Below, piece after piece: positions 1 through 8,877 of a stretch of 64,000 bases of DNA. This DNA is from Sporosarcina luteola (GTDB lineage: Bacteria > Bacillota > Bacilli > Bacillales_A > Planococcaceae). Position numbers and translations under genes: made by a program. The stretch is from NCBI RefSeq assembly GCF_023715585.1, contig NZ_JAMBOK010000001.1, forward strand, positions 2,029,322 to 2,093,321, given 5' to 3'. Numbering within the stretch: position 1 is the stretch's first letter; every line of letters begins with the position of its first letter. The notes beneath the pieces were generated by a model that ran no database searches, was not told the origin of the DNA, and was given only the letters and a program-made list of their open reading frames with translations.

Positions 1-977
1 CCTGGAGACTGATCGGAATCATCCAACCTCACGCGGATTCCTTTCGCCTTCAACTCCGCGAAGACTTCATCCAACTTCTCCATAATAGCCGGGTTCTTCT
101 TCCATGGACCAACCGGAATCAAGACTACTTGCGTCGGTGCGATACGAGGAGGCAATACAAGCCCCTGCTCGTCGCCGTGAACCATGATGACCGAGCCTAT
201 CAACCGCGTCGAAGTCCCCCATGATGTCGTATGCACGAATTGGTGACGGTTTTCCTTCGTCAAATATTTAATGTCGAATGCTTCCGCGAACTTCGTGCCT
301 AAATAATGGGACGTACCCGCTTGGACCGCTTTACCGTCCTTCATCATCGCCTCGATCGAATACGTGTCGACCGCGCCCGCGAAGCGCTCGGATGGCGTTT
401 TTTGTCCGTCATAGACTGGAATTGCCAATAGACCTTCCACGACTTCTTTATAAATGTTCAGCATTTGCATTGTTTCTGTACGTGCTTCTTCTTCATCGAC
501 ATGCGCCGTATGCCCTTCTTGCCATAAAAACTCAGACGTCCGAATGAAAGGCAATGTTCTTTTCTCCCAACGGAAAACGTTCGCCCATTGGTTAATCAAC
601 ACTGGAAGATCACGATAACTCTTAATCCAGTCGGAATACAAGTGACCGATCATCGTCTCGGACGTCGGACGCAGTGCAAGGCGCTCTTCCAATTTCTCGC
701 CGGCAGCTTCCGTCACGAATGGGAGTTCAGGGGAGAACCCTTCGATATGATCTTTCTCCTTCTGGAAGAACGACTCAGGAATTAACATCGGGAAGTACGC
801 ATTCCGATGGCCTGTTTCCTTGAAGCGCTTGTCCATCTCAGCTTGGATATGCTCCCAAATTTCGTAGCCATCCGGTTTGAATGCGATACATCCGCGAACC
901 GGTGTATAATCCATCAAATCCGCCTTCTGGATCGTGTCGATATACCATTTTGAAAAATCGTTCTTCTGATTACTCAT
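1..977 (-). CDS. proS: Prolyl-tRNA synthetase, 3' part missing (runs off the left edge)
   Basis: Charges tRNA-Pro with proline in the cytoplasm. About 325 N-terminal residues are present; the rest lies beyond the window edge. The start ATG at 975-977 follows GGAGGAAATA at a normal distance. Residues 103-107 read RPTSE and residues 146-154 read RTSEFLWQE, the class II synthetase motif region of the short, archaeal/eukaryote-like ProS (about 480 residues) rather than the long bacterial form with an editing insertion. The T-box leader directly upstream, with Pro codons in its specifier region, supports the assignment. Confidence 0.95.
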   Translation of the reverse strand, partial: MSNQKNDFSKWYIDTIQKADLMDYTPVRGCIAFKPDGYEIWEHIQAEMDKRFKETGHRNAYFPMLIPESFFQKEKDHIEGFSPELPFVTEAAGEKLEERLALRPTSETMIGHLYSDWIKSYRDLPVLINQWANVFRWEKRTLPFIRTSEFLWQEGHTAHVDEEEARTETMQMLNIYKEVVEGLLAIPVYDGQKTPSERFAGAVDTYSIEAMMKDGKAVQAGTSHYLGTKFAEAFDIKYLTKENRHQFVHTTSWGTSTRLIGSVIMVHGDEQGLVLPPRIAPTQVVLIPVGPWKKNPAIMEKLDEVFAELKAKGIRVRLDDSDQSP

Positions 978-1000
978 CTATATTTCCTCCCTATCATAAT

Positions 1001-1240
1001 AAAAAGCGCAAAGCTGTCCTATATAAGGACGTCTTTGCGCTGAATAGACGTGGTACCACCTTCATTCGGCCTAGCGACGCTAAGCCCTCGAACGTTCTGT
1101 AACGAAAACGACCCGGTCATGTTTGCATGACATCTCCGTGGTAGGGTTCAATGAAAAGCGGTGGTACGGCTCTCAGCAAGGCACCGTACTTTCTGGTTCA
1201 CAATTTTCATCTACTGGGCCACATCAGTGATTCCATATTG
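1001..1240 (-). promoter_or_regulatory. T-box leader of proS (proline type)
   Basis: On the minus strand the conserved T-box sequence AAGGTGGTACCACG lies at 1049-1062, followed by a long stem with a T-run (1001-1041: arms AGCGCAAAG.TGTCCT and its complement) that acts as terminator. The 3' side of Stem I reads GAA-CCC-TAC, placing a proline codon (CCC, or CCT one base on) where the specifier is expected. Uncharged tRNA-Pro would favour the antiterminator and allow proS transcription. Confidence 0.88.
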
Positions 1241-1245
1241 CTTAT

Positions 1246-1274
1246 AATATAGCAAATACTTGTGATTTATACAA
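1246..1274 (-). promoter_or_regulatory. Putative sigma-A promoter of proS
   Basis: TTGTAT (-35, 1269-1274) and TATATT (-10, 1246-1251) separated by 17 bp on the minus strand, just upstream of the T-box leader. Seen by eye only. Confidence 0.5.
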
Positions 1275-1362
1275 ATGCGGTTGTGTTTTACTCCTGCGGA
1301 CTTGGATTAATCCTGTTCTTTGCTATAGTATGATTGATACTAGTGGATGGAGGAATCAAGTC

Positions 1363-1701
1363 ATGAATAATTTACCTAATTGCCCAAAATGCAATTCCGA
1401 ATACACATATGAAGACGGAAACCTGTTTGTTTGCCCTGAATGTGCACACGAGTGGACATTGGAATCCCAGGAGACCGAAGACGAAGCTGCAGTTGTCCGC
1501 GATGCAAACGGTAATGTATTGAACGATGGTGACACGATTACAGTTATCAAAGATTTGAAAGTGAAAGGCAGTTCAAACGTCGTCAAAATGGGAACAACGG
1601 TGAAAAATATCAAGCTGGTTGAAGGCGATCACGATATTGATTGCAAAATCCCCGGTTTTGGGGCAATGCAGTTGAAATCGGAGTTTGTGAAAAAGATTTA
1701 A
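1363..1701 (+). CDS. PhnA/YjdM-family zinc-ribbon protein
   Basis: A 112-residue protein. N-terminal zinc ribbon with Cys at 7, 10, 24 and 27 (CPKC and CPEC pairs), then the conserved C-terminal PhnA domain with the [14 protein letters not shown] and GTTVKNIKL segments. The family was named after the E. coli phn region, but this protein is not needed for C-P bond cleavage and its biochemical role is not settled. I chose the ATG at 1363 because GGAGG lies 10 bases upstream; an in-frame ATG at 1330 has no such site. A stem-loop at 1827-1857 likely ends the transcript. Confidence 0.85.
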   Translation: MNNLPNCPKCNSEYTYEDGNLFVCPECAHEWTLESQETEDEAAVVRDANGNVLNDGDTITVIKDLKVKGSSNVVKMGTTVKNIKLVEGDHDIDCKIPGFGAMQLKSEFVKKI

Positions 1702-1712
1702 TTTGATTTCTA

Positions 1713-1812
1713 GTGAGTCGAAGGTCCCGAAATGACGATAACTTCCGGGAAGTGACCGATAACTTATAAGAAATGACCGATATCCGCCGGTAATTGACCG
1801 AAATCGGTTACC
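1713..1812. repeat. Short degenerate tandem array, 21-bp period
   Basis: Four to five copies of a unit centred on A-(A/T/G)-TGACCGATAAC. TGAC anchors lie at 1733, 1753, 1774 and 1795, spacings 20, 21 and 21; the first copy has lost one C, and a weaker copy may start at 1713. It lies between the PhnA-type gene and the terminator shared with the chemoreceptor. The sequence differs from the two other arrays in the window but the period is the same. No coding function is apparent. Confidence 0.7.
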
Positions 1813-1826
1813 ATTGGTAAAAACGA

Positions 1827-1857
1827 AGGGGACTGTCCTGTGACAGCCCCCTTTTCC
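1827..1857. terminator. Bidirectional terminator between the PhnA-type gene and the chemoreceptor gene
   Basis: GGGGACTGTC and GACAGCCCCC form a stem with a short loop; CTTTT follows on the plus strand and a T-rich stretch on the minus strand. Confidence 0.65.
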
Positions 1858-1860
1858 CGT

Positions 1861-3537
1861 TTACAATTTGAATTGAAGTACTTTTCCATTGAGTTCTTCA
1901 GCGTATTTCGATAGTTGCTCTGAGCTCATTGCCACTTCTTCCATCGAGCTATTTGTCTGTTGCGCTGAAGCAGATGTCTGTTCAATTCCTGCAGACGTTT
2001 CCTGAGTGATAGCTGCAATTTCTTCAACTGAACCGCGCATTTCCTGACTGCGGGAAACCATTTCTGATAAGTTGCTTGAAATGGTTGTAATATGAGCGGC
2101 CACTTCTGTTACAGCGTCATTAATATCGTTGAACGTTTGACTCGTCTGCGTAATTTGTTCTGTACCTCTTTCCACTTCCCCATATCCTTCAATGAGGGAT
2201 GCTGCAACCGAACTGGATTCTGACTGAATGTCACCAACAATTTTCGTAATGTCGGTCACGGAAAGGGAAACCTGTTCCGCCAAGTTTCTTACTTCTTCGG
2301 CTACGACTGCAAACCCTTTGCCGTGTTCGCCTGCCCTTGCCGCTTCAATAGCAGCATTTAATGCTAACAGATTTGTTTGATCTGCAATATCTTTAATAAC
2401 GACAACCAATTTTGATATTTCCTGTGACTGGGCGTCCAATCCTTGGATTTTATCCACGGAAAATTGTACGATGCTGTCTATTCTTCCCATTTGCTCATTG
2501 GAAAGATTCATTAAACGACGACCTTCCGAAGTCATATTCAACACTTTTGTAGATGCAGCTTGAATATGTCCCCCTTTTTCATCTGCCTCTTCGACTTGAT
2601 GAACGAACGAGTCCATCAGGTCAGACAAATGACCTGCTTGTGTCGCTTGGGATTCTGCACCTTCCGCTAAATCATACATTGTCATAGCAACCTGGTCGGT
2701 CGCGGATTTCACTTCAGTCGCGGATTGCGTCAGCTCTTCACTTTGGGCTGATACAGAGCCTGAAATATCATTGATCGTATTCAATAAATTGCGGGTGTTA
2801 TGGCTCATCTCATTTGCCGCATGGACAAGCTGGCCTATTTCATCCTTAGCAGTAGTACTCATATTTTCACCGCTTAAATCACCTTTAGCCATCTGTAACA
2901 TGCGGTTCATTATCATTTTAATCGGTTTTGTAATTTGTTCCGCTGTAAATAGCGCAGCAGCTATACTTAAGAGGATGACTAAGACCGTCACAATGCTCAC
3001 AATCTTAAGCGTCCGATTCCCATCTTCCATAATCTTCGCTTCTGCGGCATTAATATTTTCTTCATAATCCGCTGCCAATTTTTCATATCCCGCCATAATT
3101 TCACGGACCATCGGAGTTGACTTGTCCAGGTTTCTTAGTGCTAACTCCTGGTTCCCTTTATCATACTCAGCAAACACTTCTTCACTGATAATCATTCTCC
3201 AAGCTATCGTTTTCTCGATGAGACGATCAAACTCTTCCGTTTCAGTAATACCCCGAATGATTGCTTCATTTTGCTTTCCAAGCTCAGTGTAGTTATTAAA
3301 TCTGTCCTTATAATCTCCTCCATACAGGACATATCCTCTTGCCGTAGAGATCCGGTTTGCCATCGTCAACGCCATCTTATCATGGGCAATCAATAACGGA
3401 AGCTCTCTCTCCACGATCTTCCTTGCTTCTTCATTACTTTTCATCACCGCGTAAATATTATAAATGCCATACAACAGCACTAATAAAATCACTAATGAAA
3501 AAGAAAACAATAACTTACTTTTAATACTTTTAAACAT
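1861..3537 (-). CDS. Methyl-accepting chemotaxis protein
   Basis: A 558-residue transmembrane chemoreceptor. Membrane segment at about 8-30, an extracytoplasmic four-helix-bundle-like sensor domain to about 177, second membrane segment about 178-198, HAMP about 199-252, then a long coiled-coil signalling domain. The hairpin tip carries the conserved [17 protein letters not shown] segment, which contacts CheA and CheW. The C-terminal Glu/Gln-rich helix ([20 protein letters not shown]) holds likely methylation sites. Start ATG follows GGAGATGTAGAGT. The ligand cannot be told from sequence. No other chemotaxis gene is nearby, so this is a dispersed receptor. Confidence 0.92.
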   Translation of the reverse strand: MFKSIKSKLLFSFSLVILLVLLYGIYNIYAVMKSNEEARKIVERELPLLIAHDKMALTMANRISTARGYVLYGGDYKDRFNNYTELGKQNEAIIRGITETEEFDRLIEKTIAWRMIISEEVFAEYDKGNQELALRNLDKSTPMVREIMAGYEKLAADYEENINAAEAKIMEDGNRTLKIVSIVTVLVILLSIAAALFTAEQITKPIKMIMNRMLQMAKGDLSGENMSTTAKDEIGQLVHAANEMSHNTRNLLNTINDISGSVSAQSEELTQSATEVKSATDQVAMTMYDLAEGAESQATQAGHLSDLMDSFVHQVEEADEKGGHIQAASTKVLNMTSEGRRLMNLSNEQMGRIDSIVQFSVDKIQGLDAQSQEISKLVVVIKDIADQTNLLALNAAIEAARAGEHGKGFAVVAEEVRNLAEQVSLSVTDITKIVGDIQSESSSVAASLIEGYGEVERGTEQITQTSQTFNDINDAVTEVAAHITTISSNLSEMVSRSQEMRGSVEEIAAITQETSAGIEQTSASAQQTNSSMEEVAMSSEQLSKYAEELNGKVLQFKL

Positions 3538-3586
3538 ACTCTACATCTCCTATTATTTTTTTATTCGAGTCCACACACGATTACTA

Positions 3587-3613
3587 ATATCGGTTGAATT
3601 TACTATAAGTAAA
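3587..3613 (-). promoter_or_regulatory. Possible sigma-D (motility) promoter of the chemoreceptor
   Basis: ACCGATAT at 3587-3594 (minus strand) matches seven of eight bases of the sigma-D -10 consensus GCCGATAT. The -35 region 15 bases upstream reads TTTA rather than TAAA, so the match is partial. Chemoreceptors are commonly sigma-D dependent in Bacillales. Confidence 0.35.
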
Positions 3614-3677
3614 GTGATTAATTATTCATTTAATAGTATCTATTCTTTGCACGCTTCCTTATTGCAACACCCACAAG

Positions 3678-3706
3678 TTGCAGTTCAAGGTCGCCTCCTC
3701 TATAAT
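3678..3706 (+). promoter_or_regulatory. Sigma-A promoter of yqeY
   Basis: TTGCAG (3678-3683) and TATAAT (3701-3706) with a 17-bp spacer. The start codon is about 60 bp downstream; the leader contains a small hairpin (CGAGTG ... CACTCG). Confidence 0.65.
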
Positions 3707-3766
3707 TATTAAACAAATTCGAGTGGGATGGATGCACTCGATAAATGAAAAGAGGCGATTTGAACA

Positions 3767-4195
3767 ATGTTAAAAACAACTGTGTTCGAACAACTGAAAC
3801 AAGCCATGAGAGAGAAGGACATACTTTCCAAAGGCGTGCTCACAATTCTAAAGTCCGGACTTGACCTTGCTGAAAAAGAGAAGGGTTCCGCTCTGACGGA
3901 GGAAGAGGAAGTTGCGATTGTAAACCGTGAAATCAAACAGACGAATCAAGCGTTGGAAGGTGCCGAGAAAGCGCAGCGTGAGGACTTGATTGCACAGGAA
4001 AAGGCGAAATTAGTTCTGCTTAAGTCATTTTTGCCGAAGCAATTAAGCGAGGATGAAGTGAAGGCATTGCTGACAGAAGCGGGAGTCGTCCAAGGAATGA
4101 ACATGGGGGATGCAATGAAAATCGCAAAACCGCTGCTTGCCGGCAAAACGGACGGCGCAACGATGTCGAAGGCTGTAAAAAGTCTCATTCAGTAA
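3767..4195 (+). CDS. yqeY: YqeY, GatB/YqeY-domain protein
   Basis: A 142-residue cytoplasmic protein made almost wholly of the GatB/YqeY domain, the tRNA-binding tail domain of the Asp/Glu-tRNA amidotransferase subunit GatB. Features include the charged N-terminal helix (LKQAMREKD), the LPKQLSEDEVKALL segment and the C-terminal KTDGATMSKAVKSLIQ end. Full length for the family. The exact role of free-standing YqeY is not settled; a tRNA-related role is assumed. ATG follows AAAGAGGCGATTTGAACA. Monocistronic, with its own promoter and a hairpin terminator. Confidence 0.9.
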   Translation: MLKTTVFEQLKQAMREKDILSKGVLTILKSGLDLAEKEKGSALTEEEEVAIVNREIKQTNQALEGAEKAQREDLIAQEKAKLVLLKSFLPKQLSEDEVKALLTEAGVVQGMNMGDAMKIAKPLLAGKTDGATMSKAVKSLIQ

Positions 4196-4202
4196 CATAG
4201 TT

Positions 4203-4229
4203 AAAGCCCATCCGAATGGATGGGCTTTT
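4203..4229. terminator. Terminator between yqeY and copA
   Basis: AAAGCCCATCC, loop GAAT, GGATGGGCTTTT. The T-run is on the plus strand for yqeY; the stem may also serve copA on the minus strand. Confidence 0.75.
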
Positions 4230-4249
4230 GTATTTGCATTTGAAAGCTG

Positions 4250-6661
4250 TTACAGTTTCACACGTTGCAGCCTAAGCGCATTGAGTACGACCGATACGGA
4301 GCTGAATGCCATTGCAGCGCCTGCCACCCATGGGGCTAGTAGACCCAATGCTGCTACAGGTATGCCGATCGTGTTGTAGAAGAAGGCGAAAAACAGGTTC
4401 TGTTTAATGTTCCGCATCGTTTTCCTGCTCATGATGAAGGCGTCAGCGACACTGTTCAGATCGCCGCGCATTAATGTAATGTCAGCTGCTTCAATTGCAA
4501 TATCCGTTCCGGTGCCGACCGCCATGCCGATATCCGCCATAGCAAGCGCCGGTGCGTCATTGATGCCGTCGCCGACCATTGCGACTTTCTTTCCTTGTGA
4601 TTGCAGTTCTTTGATTTTATCGCTTTTCTGGTCTGGAAGAACTTCTGCAATGATATGAGTCAGTCCAACTTGTCGGCCGATTGCTTCAGCAGTATGACTG
4701 TTGTCCCCTGTCAGCATAATGACATCGAGTCCGAGTTCCTGCATTCTTTTGATCGCCTCTTTGGACGTTTCTTTTACAGTATCCGCCACCGCCACGACGC
4801 CTGCAAGCTTCCCGTCGATTGCGATAAGCATCGCCGTTTTCCCTTCGTTCTCCATCTTCTCCATTGTGGATTCAATATCATGCAGGTCAACATTACGGCT
4901 GCGCATTAATTTTCGCGTACCGACAAATAGATGATTTCCAGCAACTTCCGCTTCAATTCCGTATCCAGGAAGCGCTTTGAAAGCTTCCACTTCAATCAAT
5001 TCGACACCTTTTTCTTTTACGCCCGTTACAATCGCCTGTGCCAGCGGATGCTCCGATTGGTTCTCTGCTGACGCAACCCACTGCAACACTTCCTGCTCAG
5101 CAAATCCCTCAGACACGATGATATCCGTTAATGCTGGTTGACCTTTTGTAACAGTTCCGGTTTTATCCAACACTACTGTGTCAATCGAGCGGGTATTTTC
5201 AAGATGCTCCCCGCCTTTGAACAGCAAGCCCATTTCAGCAGCTCGACCCGAACCTGCCATGATCGATGTCGGTGTCGCTAACCCGAGCGCACAAGGACAT
5301 GCAATGACGAGAATAGAAATGGTCGGAATGAGTGCCGATCTGAAGTCGCCCGGTGTGACTGCGAAATACCAGATGAGAAACGTCAAAATGGCAATGCCGA
5401 CAACGATAGGGACAAAGATGCCCGAAATTCTATCCGCCAAACGTTGGATTTCAGCTTTGGAGCCTTGCGCTTCTTCAACGACTTTGACGATTTGCGATAA
5501 TGCGCTATCCTTACCGACCTTCGTTGCTTTGATTTGTAATGAACCATTTTTATTGATCGTAGCTCCAATAACAGAGTTTCCAGGTACTTTATCGACAGGA
5601 ATACTTTCACCTGTAATCATCGATTCATCAATCGCCGATTGGCCGGAAACAATTTCTCCATCGACAGGGATTTTCTCGCCTGGTTTGACGTGGATAATGT
5701 CCCCTGCCATGACTTCCTCAATAGGCACTTCCTGCTCAATTCCATCTTTCAACAAGCGTGCTGTTTTTGCTTGCAAACCGAGCAATTTTTGAATCGCCTG
5801 GCTCGTTTTCCCTTTTGCCCGCACTTCGAATAATTTACCGAGGACGATAAGGGTAATAATGACTGCGGATGCTTCAAAGTAGAGCTCCGGATGACCGACA
5901 CTACCCGCATTCAGCCATTCGAATGTTAAATAAAGACTGTAGAAATATGCTGCACTCGTTCCTAACGCTACTAACACGTCCATATTGGCGCTTTTATTTC
6001 GTAATGAAGTAAATGCTCCTTTGTAAAATTGGGCGCCGACAATGAATTGAACGGGTGTCGCGATTGCCAATTGCACCCATGGATTCATGAGAAATTCAGG
6101 CAAGTAGAGAAACGACAGAAATTCAAAATGCGCTACCATCGTCCATAACAACGGGAGTGTCAAAACCGCAGAAAAGATGAATTTCCTGTATTGCTTTTTG
6201 ATTTCCTGCTCTTTATGATCTATCTTTTCCCTGCCGTCACTTTTTGGAATTAATTCATAGCCCATTCTGTTCACGGTTGCCATCATTTCATTAGGACTCG
6301 TTTGACCGCCGTCATAGTCAATAGTCACTGTTTCTAGCGCAAAGTTGACTGTCGCATTGGAAACACCTTCCATCTTGTTCAAGCGTTTTTCGATTTTCGT
6401 CGCACATGCCGCGCAAGTCATGCCCGCTACATCGAATTCGGTTTTATCATGAACAACATGGAAGCCCAGTTTCTCAATTCTTGTCGTGAATTCATCGACA
6501 TTCGTCACATCGGGATCGAAGTTTATTGTCGAACTTTCCAATGCAAAGTTCACATTGGCCTTTTCAACGCCCTCTATTTTGGATAAACCTTTTTCAATTC
6601 GATTTGCACATGCAGCGCATGTCATTCCTTGAATTTTTAAGGTTTTTTCTACATTCGTCAT
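4250..6661 (-). CDS. copA: Copper-exporting P1B-type ATPase CopA
   Basis: An 803-residue membrane ATPase that exports Cu(I). Two N-terminal heavy-metal-binding domains each carry GMTCAAC (Cys 15/18 and 83/86). The membrane part holds the CPC ion-binding motif (IACPCALGL), followed by the phosphorylation motif DKTGTVTKG, the SEHPLAQAI motif of P1B pumps, and the hinge [11 protein letters not shown]. Length is normal for two-HMA CopA. ATG follows AGGAGGGATAAAA. Co-transcribed with copZ, from which it is separated by about 115 bp containing a small hairpin (GATTATAC ... GTATAATC) and GGGGGTAT-like half sites. Confidence 0.97.
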   Translation of the reverse strand: MTNVEKTLKIQGMTCAACANRIEKGLSKIEGVEKANVNFALESSTINFDPDVTNVDEFTTRIEKLGFHVVHDKTEFDVAGMTCAACATKIEKRLNKMEGVSNATVNFALETVTIDYDGGQTSPNEMMATVNRMGYELIPKSDGREKIDHKEQEIKKQYRKFIFSAVLTLPLLWTMVAHFEFLSFLYLPEFLMNPWVQLAIATPVQFIVGAQFYKGAFTSLRNKSANMDVLVALGTSAAYFYSLYLTFEWLNAGSVGHPELYFEASAVIITLIVLGKLFEVRAKGKTSQAIQKLLGLQAKTARLLKDGIEQEVPIEEVMAGDIIHVKPGEKIPVDGEIVSGQSAIDESMITGESIPVDKVPGNSVIGATINKNGSLQIKATKVGKDSALSQIVKVVEEAQGSKAEIQRLADRISGIFVPIVVGIAILTFLIWYFAVTPGDFRSALIPTISILVIACPCALGLATPTSIMAGSGRAAEMGLLFKGGEHLENTRSIDTVVLDKTGTVTKGQPALTDIIVSEGFAEQEVLQWVASAENQSEHPLAQAIVTGVKEKGVELIEVEAFKALPGYGIEAEVAGNHLFVGTRKLMRSRNVDLHDIESTMEKMENEGKTAMLIAIDGKLAGVVAVADTVKETSKEAIKRMQELGLDVIMLTGDNSHTAEAIGRQVGLTHIIAEVLPDQKSDKIKELQSQGKKVAMVGDGINDAPALAMADIGMAVGTGTDIAIEAADITLMRGDLNSVADAFIMSRKTMRNIKQNLFFAFFYNTIGIPVAALGLLAPWVAGAAMAFSSVSVVLNALRLQRVKL

Positions 6662-6777
6662 TTTTATCCCTCCTATACTGGGTGGGGGTATATTTAACTG
6701 AAAAAAGAAGGATTATACGTTGCAGTATAATCACTTCCGCTTTACATACCCCCGCACGGTTAGCCGGACGCTGTTAC

Positions 6778-6978
6778 TTAAGCGATGTCATAGCCTTGGT
6801 CTTCAATTGTTTCCTTTATTTGCGTAATATTTGTTTTATCATCGAACTCAACAGTTACTTCTTTAGTCGCAAGGTCCACTGTTACAACGGAAACACCTTG
6901 TAGTTCACCGACGCTTGACTCGATTGATTTTACACAGTGGCCGCAAGACATGCCTTCTACTTTTAGCACTTCTTTCAT
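6778..6978 (-). CDS. copZ: Copper chaperone CopZ
   Basis: A 66-residue cytosolic chaperone with a single heavy-metal-associated domain. The MSCGHC motif near residue 10 binds Cu(I) and passes it to the N-terminal domains of CopA. The sequence ends in the usual EDQGYDIA. ATG follows GGGAGGTTTTCATA. First gene of the copZ-copA operon, directly behind the CsoR-type promoter at 7020-7049. Confidence 0.95.
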   Translation of the reverse strand: MKEVLKVEGMSCGHCVKSIESSVGELQGVSVVTVDLATKEVTVEFDDKTNITQIKETIEDQGYDIA

Positions 6979-7019
6979 TATGAAAACCTCCCAGTATTGT
7001 GAATATTGTTGTTACTCTC

Positions 7020-7049
7020 AATATAGCATACCCTAGGCAGGTATACCAA
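7020..7049 (-). promoter_or_regulatory. copZA promoter with embedded CsoR operator
   Basis: On the minus strand TTGGTA (7044-7049) and TATATT (7020-7025) are 18 bp apart. The spacer carries ATACCTGCCTAGGGTAT (7028-7044), a pseudo-palindrome of the CsoR class, very close to the known Bacillus copZA operator. CsoR bound here would block RNA polymerase until Cu(I) releases it. Confidence 0.8.
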
Positions 7050-7066
7050 GAAAAAGTTCCAGGTGA

Positions 7067-7363
7067 CTATTTGGTCATCGTTTTCATGATGCTCATCAGC
7101 TCTTGAATCGCCGCTTCGCCATCTTGTCCTTTTATCGCTTTCACGACGCAGTGATGCGTATGATCTTCCAATAAAGCTAATGAAACCTTATTCATCGCAG
7201 ATTGAATCGCACTGATTTGATGGAGAATATCAACACAATAACGGTCATTCTCAATCATTTGATGAACGCCTCTGACTTGCCCTTCTATTCGTTTTAAACG
7301 ATTTAACAGTTGTTGTTTGTTTGGTTGGACTGTTTTCTTACTTGTTTCAGACAAATCCTTCAC
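7067..7363 (-). CDS. csoR: Copper-sensing repressor CsoR
   Basis: A 98-residue all-helical repressor. The Cu(I) ligands of the family are present with the correct spacing: Cys43, His68 and Cys72, matching the x-H-C fingerprint of copper (not nickel or sulfane sulfur) sensors. Apo-CsoR represses copZA; copper binding releases it. The start is GTG at 7361-7363, with only a weak upstream site (ATCGGG). Upstream lie ATACCC/CCCTAT half-sites (7376-7392), a hint of autoregulation. Ends 88 bp before copZ, which has its own promoter. Confidence 0.94.
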   Translation of the reverse strand: MKDLSETSKKTVQPNKQQLLNRLKRIEGQVRGVHQMIENDRYCVDILHQISAIQSAMNKVSLALLEDHTHHCVVKAIKGQDGEAAIQELMSIMKTMTK

Positions 7364-7446
7364 CCCGATTCACAATATACCCTATACCCCTATTTTATCA
7401 TTATTGGATAGGGAGCGCAATTATTGATCGGAAGCCATACCAAATC

Positions 7447-7481
7447 AAAACAAACGTGAGTATGAAACTCACGTTTGTTTT
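7447..7481 (-). terminator. Terminator of the YusW-like gene
   Basis: Perfect stem AAACAAACGTGAG / CTCACGTTTGTTT with loop TATGAAA. Lies just downstream of the lipoprotein gene. Confidence 0.75.
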
Positions 7482-7497
7482 ACCAATATCGCTTTAT

Positions 7498-8025
7498 TTA
7501 TTTCTTCTTATCCTCAAACTCCATTTTTGTTCCGTCGTTAAATGTGATTTCCAAATCAAACTTCGTATAGTCAGTCGGCAAGTTGAAGGTTGTTAAAACT
7601 TCTGAAATGACCTCGTCTTTCTTCGACTCCTGTGTAATTGTTAACTGTTGGATAAGTGGGTGCAATTCATTGAATGCATCGCTACCATGTTTCTCGACAT
7701 GATTTAATGAATCTTCAATTTTGGCATTAACGGTACCGGTACTGTTCTGGTCAATTTCCACTTCATATTCAGTACCTCCTGCATATTCAACTTCCAATTC
7801 AAACTCTGCATACTCCAGTTCATCCATCTTCTCCAGCATTTCTGCAGGAGTCGATGCGCTATTGTTTTGATCAGTGTCTGTAGATTCGGTGGTATTCTTT
7901 TCTTCCACAACGTTACTCTCTTCCTTCACGGCAGTGTTGCCATTCTCCTGCTTCACATCGTCACCACAGCCCATCAGCATGAGTGATAACGTACCTAGGA
8001 TAGATAATGCACCTATTTTTTTCAT
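7498..8025 (-). CDS. YusW-like lipoprotein
   Basis: A 175-residue predicted lipoprotein of unknown function. The N-terminus has a lysine pair, a hydrophobic stretch and the lipobox LMLMGC, so it should be lipidated and anchored outside the membrane. A low-complexity, Asn/Glu/Thr-rich linker follows. The C-terminal part carries two beta-rich stretches of similar pattern (FELEVEYAGGTEYEVEI and FDLEITFNDGTKMEFE), as in the YusW family. I chose the ATG at 8025 because GGAGG sits 8 bases upstream; an ATG five codons earlier overlaps that site. Confidence 0.75.
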   Translation of the reverse strand: MKKIGALSILGTLSLMLMGCGDDVKQENGNTAVKEESNVVEEKNTTESTDTDQNNSASTPAEMLEKMDELEYAEFELEVEYAGGTEYEVEIDQNSTGTVNAKIEDSLNHVEKHGSDAFNELHPLIQQLTITQESKKDEVISEVLTTFNLPTDYTKFDLEITFNDGTKMEFEDKKK

Positions 8026-8293
8026 CCCAATGACCTCCAATCTATTCTATTCTTTACCCATTTCCCAGTAATTTAATCAATTATATAGGAAGTTGCCAGT
8101 GGATGAACTACCGAAAAAATGAAGTATAACTTCTAGAAAGGTAGTATACTGTCATTAACGTGTGAAAATTGAAAACACCTTGTGGGATTTGAGTTCATTA
8201 TAGAATGATTACAGCTATCGTTCGGATTTTCGATGTCGAAAAGGCTCATACATTTTACGAGGATTGCGAGTAACTAAATGGAAGGAGTTTAGT

Positions 8294-8806
8294 ATGGAAA
8301 AGAACAATGAAAGCATCGTCTATTGGACGCTATTGAACCATAGGATGTGGAATATATATATTGCAGCTACCGCTGAAGGGCTTTGTTATGCTGGGCCGCA
8401 CAACGCACCATTCGAAGAACTGTCTGAATGGGCGAAAAAACGCCTTTCTACTTATCATCTGGTAGAAGATAATACTGCCATGGAGCCTTATGTACAGGAA
8501 TTGATTGACTATATGGAAGGTAAACGGAAAGAGTTTACATTGCATCTGGATTTGCACGGCACTCCGTTTCAACAATCCGTATGGAAGGCTCTGCAGGAAA
8601 TACCGTATGGACAAACCGTTTCCTATTCTGATATAGCGGAAAGGATTCAAAAACCGAAATCTGTGCGCGCAGTCGGCGCTGCCATCGGTGCCAACCCCCT
8701 TCTGATCACTGTCCCTTGCCATCGCGTAATCGGGAAAAACGGCAACCTGACGGGCTTTCGGGGCGGTTTGGACATGAAAAAGAAACTGTTGGAGTTGGAG
8801 CAATAA
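8294..8806 (+). CDS. ogt: Methylated-DNA--protein-cysteine S-methyltransferase
   Basis: A 170-residue DNA repair protein that removes O6-alkyl groups from guanine by a suicidal transfer to its own cysteine. The active-site motif PCHRVIG is present with Cys142 as acceptor; the helix-turn-helix segment (PYGQTVSYSDIAERI) precedes it. Full length for Ogt. The ATG at 8294 follows GGAAGGAGTTTAGT; an in-frame start 10 codons upstream lacks such a site. Monocistronic, with a strong hairpin terminator just after. Confidence 0.95.
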   Translation: MEKNNESIVYWTLLNHRMWNIYIAATAEGLCYAGPHNAPFEELSEWAKKRLSTYHLVEDNTAMEPYVQELIDYMEGKRKEFTLHLDLHGTPFQQSVWKALQEIPYGQTVSYSDIAERIQKPKSVRAVGAAIGANPLLITVPCHRVIGKNGNLTGFRGGLDMKKKLLELEQ

Positions 8807-8832
8807 AACCAAATAACTCACTGAGTAGGTTC

Positions 8833-8876
8833 AATAAGAAAAGCGACTGCCTGTTGGGGGAGTCGCTTTTCTTATT
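8833..8876. terminator. Bidirectional terminator between ogt and the DsbA-fold gene
   Basis: AATAAGAAAAGCGACT and its exact reverse complement AGTCGCTTTTCTTATT flank a 12-base loop. T-rich on both strands. Confidence 0.85.
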
Positions 8877-8877
8877 G

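Noticed and set aside
278..1102. Three plus-strand frames of 65-89 codons
   Set aside because: They are antisense to proS and its T-box leader.
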